The notes under the pieces: model-generated
Database searches by the model: none
What the model saw: the letters and a program-made list of their open reading frames with translations, nothing else
What the model was told of the DNA's origin: nothing
In this document: positions 6,150 to 7,792 of the stretch, piece after piece
Layout: each line of letters begins with the position of its first letter
Numbering within the stretch: position 1 is the first letter of the stretch
DNA from: Candidatus Latescibacteria bacterium 4484_181
GTDB lineage: Bacteria > Latescibacterota > MVCY01
Assembly: GCA_002049985.1 (NCBI GenBank)
Contig: MVCY01000052.1
Span: forward strand, 1 to 7,792
Direction of reading: 5' to 3'
Length of the DNA stretch: 7,792 bases
Made by a program: the position numbers and the translations under genes

Positions 6150-6671
6150 CTACCTGCTTTTTGCCCGCCGCTTCAGGGCCGTCTTATATTTCTTTAGAGC
6201 ACTGAGACTTTTGGGGTCCAGGGTTTTGACTATGGGAATTCTTCCGTAAGTTTCTGGACGTCTAACTTCTGCAGCCGGCCTAGTCTGGGATTCATTCTGA
6301 AGAAAATCGAAGTCATTCAGATACTTAGCCCCTAATCTCTGAACTGCCTTTCCCAGTCTCTGATTGTCAGTTACTACACCAACTGAACCTTTACGCATTT
6401 TTCGTTTAACTAAGGCCTTTATGGCTGAAGCCGCGTCCTGCTTTTCTCTGGTAAAAAAGACCTTAACCTTGGAATTTCTTCCTGTCTTTTCGTAGGTGGA
6501 GGCAAGGGAAGCGTCGAAGACAACACTCACCGTCCTACCGCTGGCCTTTTGGTACCCTTCAAGTTTGCGAATCAGCTCGTCCCTGGCCTTTTCCGGTTGC
6601 TCACAAACCAGTTTGGAGAACTCCGGCTCAGTCAAAAGCAGATGGTGACCATCAACTAAGATCTCCTCCAA
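6150..6671 (-). CDS. YacP-like NYN-domain protein (putative ribonuclease)
   Basis: The NYN fold is a PIN-like, metal-dependent nuclease domain. The closest bacterial relatives are YacP/Rae1, a ribosome-associated endoribonuclease in Bacillus. The acidic residues expected of the active site are visible. Counting from the GTG at 6680 they are Asp10 in ILVDGHHLL, Asp56 in VVFDA, Asp82 in TREKQDAAS and Asp105 in VVTDNQRLG. One oddity is that the usual VDG-Y-N has become VDG-H-H, losing the conserved Asn. The C-terminal quarter is basic (KKYKTALKRRAKSR), fitting RNA binding. I favour the TTG at 6669-6671 (173 residues), because AAAGGAG lies eight bases upstream; the in-frame GTG at 6680 overlaps that site. 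The cellular target is unknown. Confidence 0.85.
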   Translation of the reverse strand: MEEILVDGHHLLLTEPEFSKLVCEQPEKARDELIRKLEGYQKASGRTVSVVFDASLASTYEKTGRNSKVKVFFTREKQDAASAIKALVKRKMRKGSVGVVTDNQRLGKAVQRLGAKYLNDFDFLQNESQTRPAAEVRRPETYGRIPIVKTLDPKSLSALKKYKTALKRRAKSR

Positions 6672-6679
6672 CTCGTCCA

Positions 6680-6686
6680 CTCCTTT
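6680..6686 (-). promoter_or_regulatory. Ribosome binding site deciding the TTG start of the NYN gene
   Basis: AAAGGAG on the minus strand with an 8-base gap to TTG 6671. The alternative GTG at 6678-6680 overlaps its last base and so is an unlikely start. Confidence 0.6.
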
Positions 6687-6713
6687 CTTTAAATGGTTGT
6701 TTGATATTAACTC

Positions 6714-6733
6714 TCTATCTATAAACTGATAGA
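6714..6733 (-). promoter_or_regulatory. Small dyad upstream of the NYN gene, possible operator or hairpin
   Basis: TCTATC (6714-6719) and GATAGA (6728-6733) form a perfect 6-base inverted repeat with an 8-base AT-rich centre, about 45-60 bases upstream of the NYN start. On the minus strand it is followed by TTAATAT, a possible -10 element. No good -35 was found, so this is a weak call; it may be a chance dyad. Confidence 0.2.
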
Positions 6734-6838
6734 TTCCGAGAAGGTGATTATCCTGGGGTGGAAATCAATTACCACGCTATGATCCAGAAATCCGATAAAT
6801 TGGACTCCGTCCTTAAACCAGCTTATGGATCGCACCAT
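6719..6838 (-). CDS. Possible small ORF or gene remnant, 39 residues
   Basis: ATG at 6836-6838 opens a 39-codon frame that translates to MVRSISWFKDGVQFIGFLDH followed by SVVIDFHPRIITFSESISL. The alternation of hydrophobic and polar residues looks like beta strands of a real domain, and the frame is open for eleven codons further upstream (IDGKLFFA before the ATG). No clear ribosome binding site precedes the ATG. It could be a small gene, the tail of a decayed gene, or chance. It belongs to no family I recognise. Confidence 0.25.
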   Translation of the reverse strand: MVRSISWFKDGVQFIGFLDHSVVIDFHPRIITFSESISL

Positions 6839-6872
6839 AGCAAAAAACAGCTTTCCGTCAATTGGATGATAA

Positions 6873-7046
6873 TTAGATTAAATGCCTTGAATTAGGCTCG
6901 TAGAAGCCGTGAGTATCTTTTCCAAATTGCTGTTCTTCGTCACACAAATCTAACAAACAGTCTTCGGTGACCAAACTCTCGGTTGTTTCCAACAGCTCAG
7001 AATCAAACAACGTTCCATTAGTGGGCCGTTTTGTCTCTCCTTGCAT
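6873..7046 (-). CDS. Possible small acidic protein, 57 residues, overlapping the end of coaD
   Basis: ATG at 7044-7046 opens 57 codons, overlapping coaD by 29 bases in another frame and ending at TAA 6873-6875. The product is strongly acidic, with a stretch TLFDSELLETTESLVTEDC and then LLDLCDEEQQFGKDTHGFYEP. AAAGAAG a few bases upstream is a weak ribosome binding site. The overlap and orientation suit translational coupling to coaD, and it fills most of an otherwise empty gap. I recognise no family. Chance is a serious alternative. It and the ORF at 6719-6838 lie in different frames, so they could also be two pieces of one broken gene. Confidence 0.3.
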   Translation of the reverse strand: MQGETKRPTNGTLFDSELLETTESLVTEDCLLDLCDEEQQFGKDTHGFYEPNSRHLI

Positions 7047-7515
7047 AGACTTCTTTCAGTTTTTTCTGTACATAAGGTGGCACAAACTTACTTACATCTC
7101 CGCCAAGTCTGGCCACCTCCCTGACCAAGGTGGAGCTGAGATAGCTATATTCATTGCTGGGCATGAGAAATACACTTTCAAAATGGGGGTCTAGACTTCG
7201 GTTGGTCAAGGCCATCTGGAACTCATATTCAAAATCGGTCACTGCCCTCAGCCCTCTAATGATAGTATGGATATTTCGACTACGCGCTTCATCCACCAAT
7301 AGTCCATCAAATGGCTCCACGGAAACTCGATCCCAGCAGGCGACGCTGTTTATGACCATATCCACCCGCTCCTCAACAGAGAAAAGAAAGGGCTTGTTGG
7401 GGTTGGAAACGACCAAAACAAATAGGTGGTCGAAAATAGCGATAGCCCTTTCAATAATATCTAGATGCCCATATGTTATCGGGTCAAAAGTGCCTGGATA
7501 CAGTGCTGGCTTCAA
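7018..7515 (-). CDS. coaD: Phosphopantetheine adenylyltransferase
   Basis: CoaD joins ATP and 4'-phosphopantetheine to give dephospho-CoA, the next-to-last step of coenzyme A synthesis. The protein is 165 residues, the normal size, and shows all landmarks: YPGTFDPITYGHLDII with the T-x-GH nucleotidyltransferase motif (Thr14, His17), RGLRAVTDFEYEFQMA (88-102), and YLSSTLVREVA (125-135), which corresponds to the ISS-T-x-x-R phosphate-binding motif. The start is TTG 7513-7515, fixed both by the family N-terminus (KPALYPGTF) and by AAGGGG seven bases upstream. It follows rsmD by 27 bases, a pairing found in very many bacteria, so the two are surely co-transcribed. Product CoA also feeds the E2 reaction encoded at the other end of the window, but that is not a specific link. 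Confidence 0.97.
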   Translation of the reverse strand: MKPALYPGTFDPITYGHLDIIERAIAIFDHLFVLVVSNPNKPFLFSVEERVDMVINSVACWDRVSVEPFDGLLVDEARSRNIHTIIRGLRAVTDFEYEFQMALTNRSLDPHFESVFLMPSNEYSYLSSTLVREVARLGGDVSKFVPPYVQKKLKEVYARRDKTAH

Positions 7516-7522
7516 TCTTGAT

Positions 7523-7528
7523 CCCCTT
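7523..7528 (-). promoter_or_regulatory. Ribosome binding site for the TTG start of coaD
   Basis: AAGGGG on the minus strand, seven bases before TTG 7515, inside the 27-base gap between rsmD and coaD. It is the clearest of the three sites that support TTG starts in this window. Confidence 0.7.
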
Positions 7529-7542
7529 GAAGGTCAATAGTG

Positions 7543-7792
7543 TTAACCCTTTCTCTCTGCCTGCCTGACCGCCCAGAATATCACTCTGCTATCTCCATAG
7601 CTTTTTTGAACAATCGAGCTGAGCCCTGCTACAGCGTCTGGTATCTGTTCATCCTTCCTGAACCTCGTCACCACTACTGCCTTCACTGCCAGTATCCCCG
7701 AGCCGGAGACCTCTTGCAATATTCGTACGGATATTCGTTCTCTATAAGGCGGGTCAGAGAAAATAATATCGAATCGTTCGCCCTTCTCCGCC
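7543..7792 (-). CDS. rsmD: 16S rRNA (guanine(966)-N(2))-methyltransferase RsmD, C-terminal part
   Basis: The minus-strand frame entering from the right edge reads AEKGERFDIIFSDPPYRERI, with the DPPY catalytic motif of N6/N2 base methyltransferases, and closes with KSYGDSRVIFWAVRQAERKG before TAA at 7543-7545. This is the layout of RsmD, which methylates G966 of 16S rRNA using S-adenosylmethionine, and the position just before coaD supports it strongly. Only 82 residues are present; the N-terminal half with the SAM-binding glycine loop is outside the window. SDPPY in place of the commoner DPP-with-hydrophobic lead (LDPPY, ADPPY) is a minor variation. Confidence 0.9.
   Translation of the reverse strand, partial: AEKGERFDIIFSDPPYRERISVRILQEVSGSGILAVKAVVVTRFRKDEQIPDAVAGLSSIVQKSYGDSRVIFWAVRQAERKG

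Noticed and set aside
7154..7540. Plus-strand frame of 128 residues opposite coaD
   Set aside because: Antisense to a certain coaD gene; the composition is that of a shadow frame.
1..7792. CRISPR array, tRNA genes, rRNA genes or a transposase
   Set aside because: I found no regularly spaced direct repeats, no cloverleaf with a T-loop GTTCRANNC in proper position, no rRNA core sequence and no transposase motifs. The only mobile-element hints are the RNA-like segment and the palindrome in lipB.

Overview
The window (about 7.8 kb, mid-GC) looks like chromosomal DNA from an uncultured bacterium. The best lineage clue is a small protein at 3212-3565 that I read as the Minf_1886 family, which is typical of Planctomycetes, Verrucomicrobia and allied candidate phyla. 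A precise taxon cannot be named from this sequence alone. Start codons lean towards TTG: three minus-strand genes appear to start with TTG, each with a purine-rich ribosome binding site upstream.

Left part, plus strand (1-3064): a lipoic-acid block. The 3' end of a dihydrolipoamide acyltransferase (E2) overlaps by 8 bases a complete dihydrolipoamide dehydrogenase (E3, lpd). After about 430 bases without a gene comes lipB, the octanoyltransferase that makes the lipoyl precursor attached to E2. The non-coding stretch holds a GC-rich, hairpin-dense segment that resembles a stand-alone HEARO (IscB-type omega RNA) element. It begins right behind three tandem 8-base units that end in the lpd stop codon. 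lipB itself is odd: its first ~25 codons are in a different frame from the rest, and a 72-base imperfect palindrome sits in frame next to its catalytic lysine codon.

Right part, minus strand (3212-7792), listed in transcription order: rsmD (partial, runs off the right edge), coaD, a spacer with two possible small ORFs, a YacP-like NYN-domain protein, 5-formyltetrahydrofolate cyclo-ligase, a fumarylacetoacetate-hydrolase family enzyme, an unrecognised putative lipoprotein, and the Minf_1886-family protein. rsmD and coaD are almost certainly co-transcribed (27-base gap). The later genes are spaced by 54-77 bases and could form one loose operon, although they share no obvious pathway. The two gene blocks converge at about 3065-3211.

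The points most worth a second look are the RNA-like element at 1945-2240, the in-frame palindromic insertion in lipB, and the lipB frameshift.
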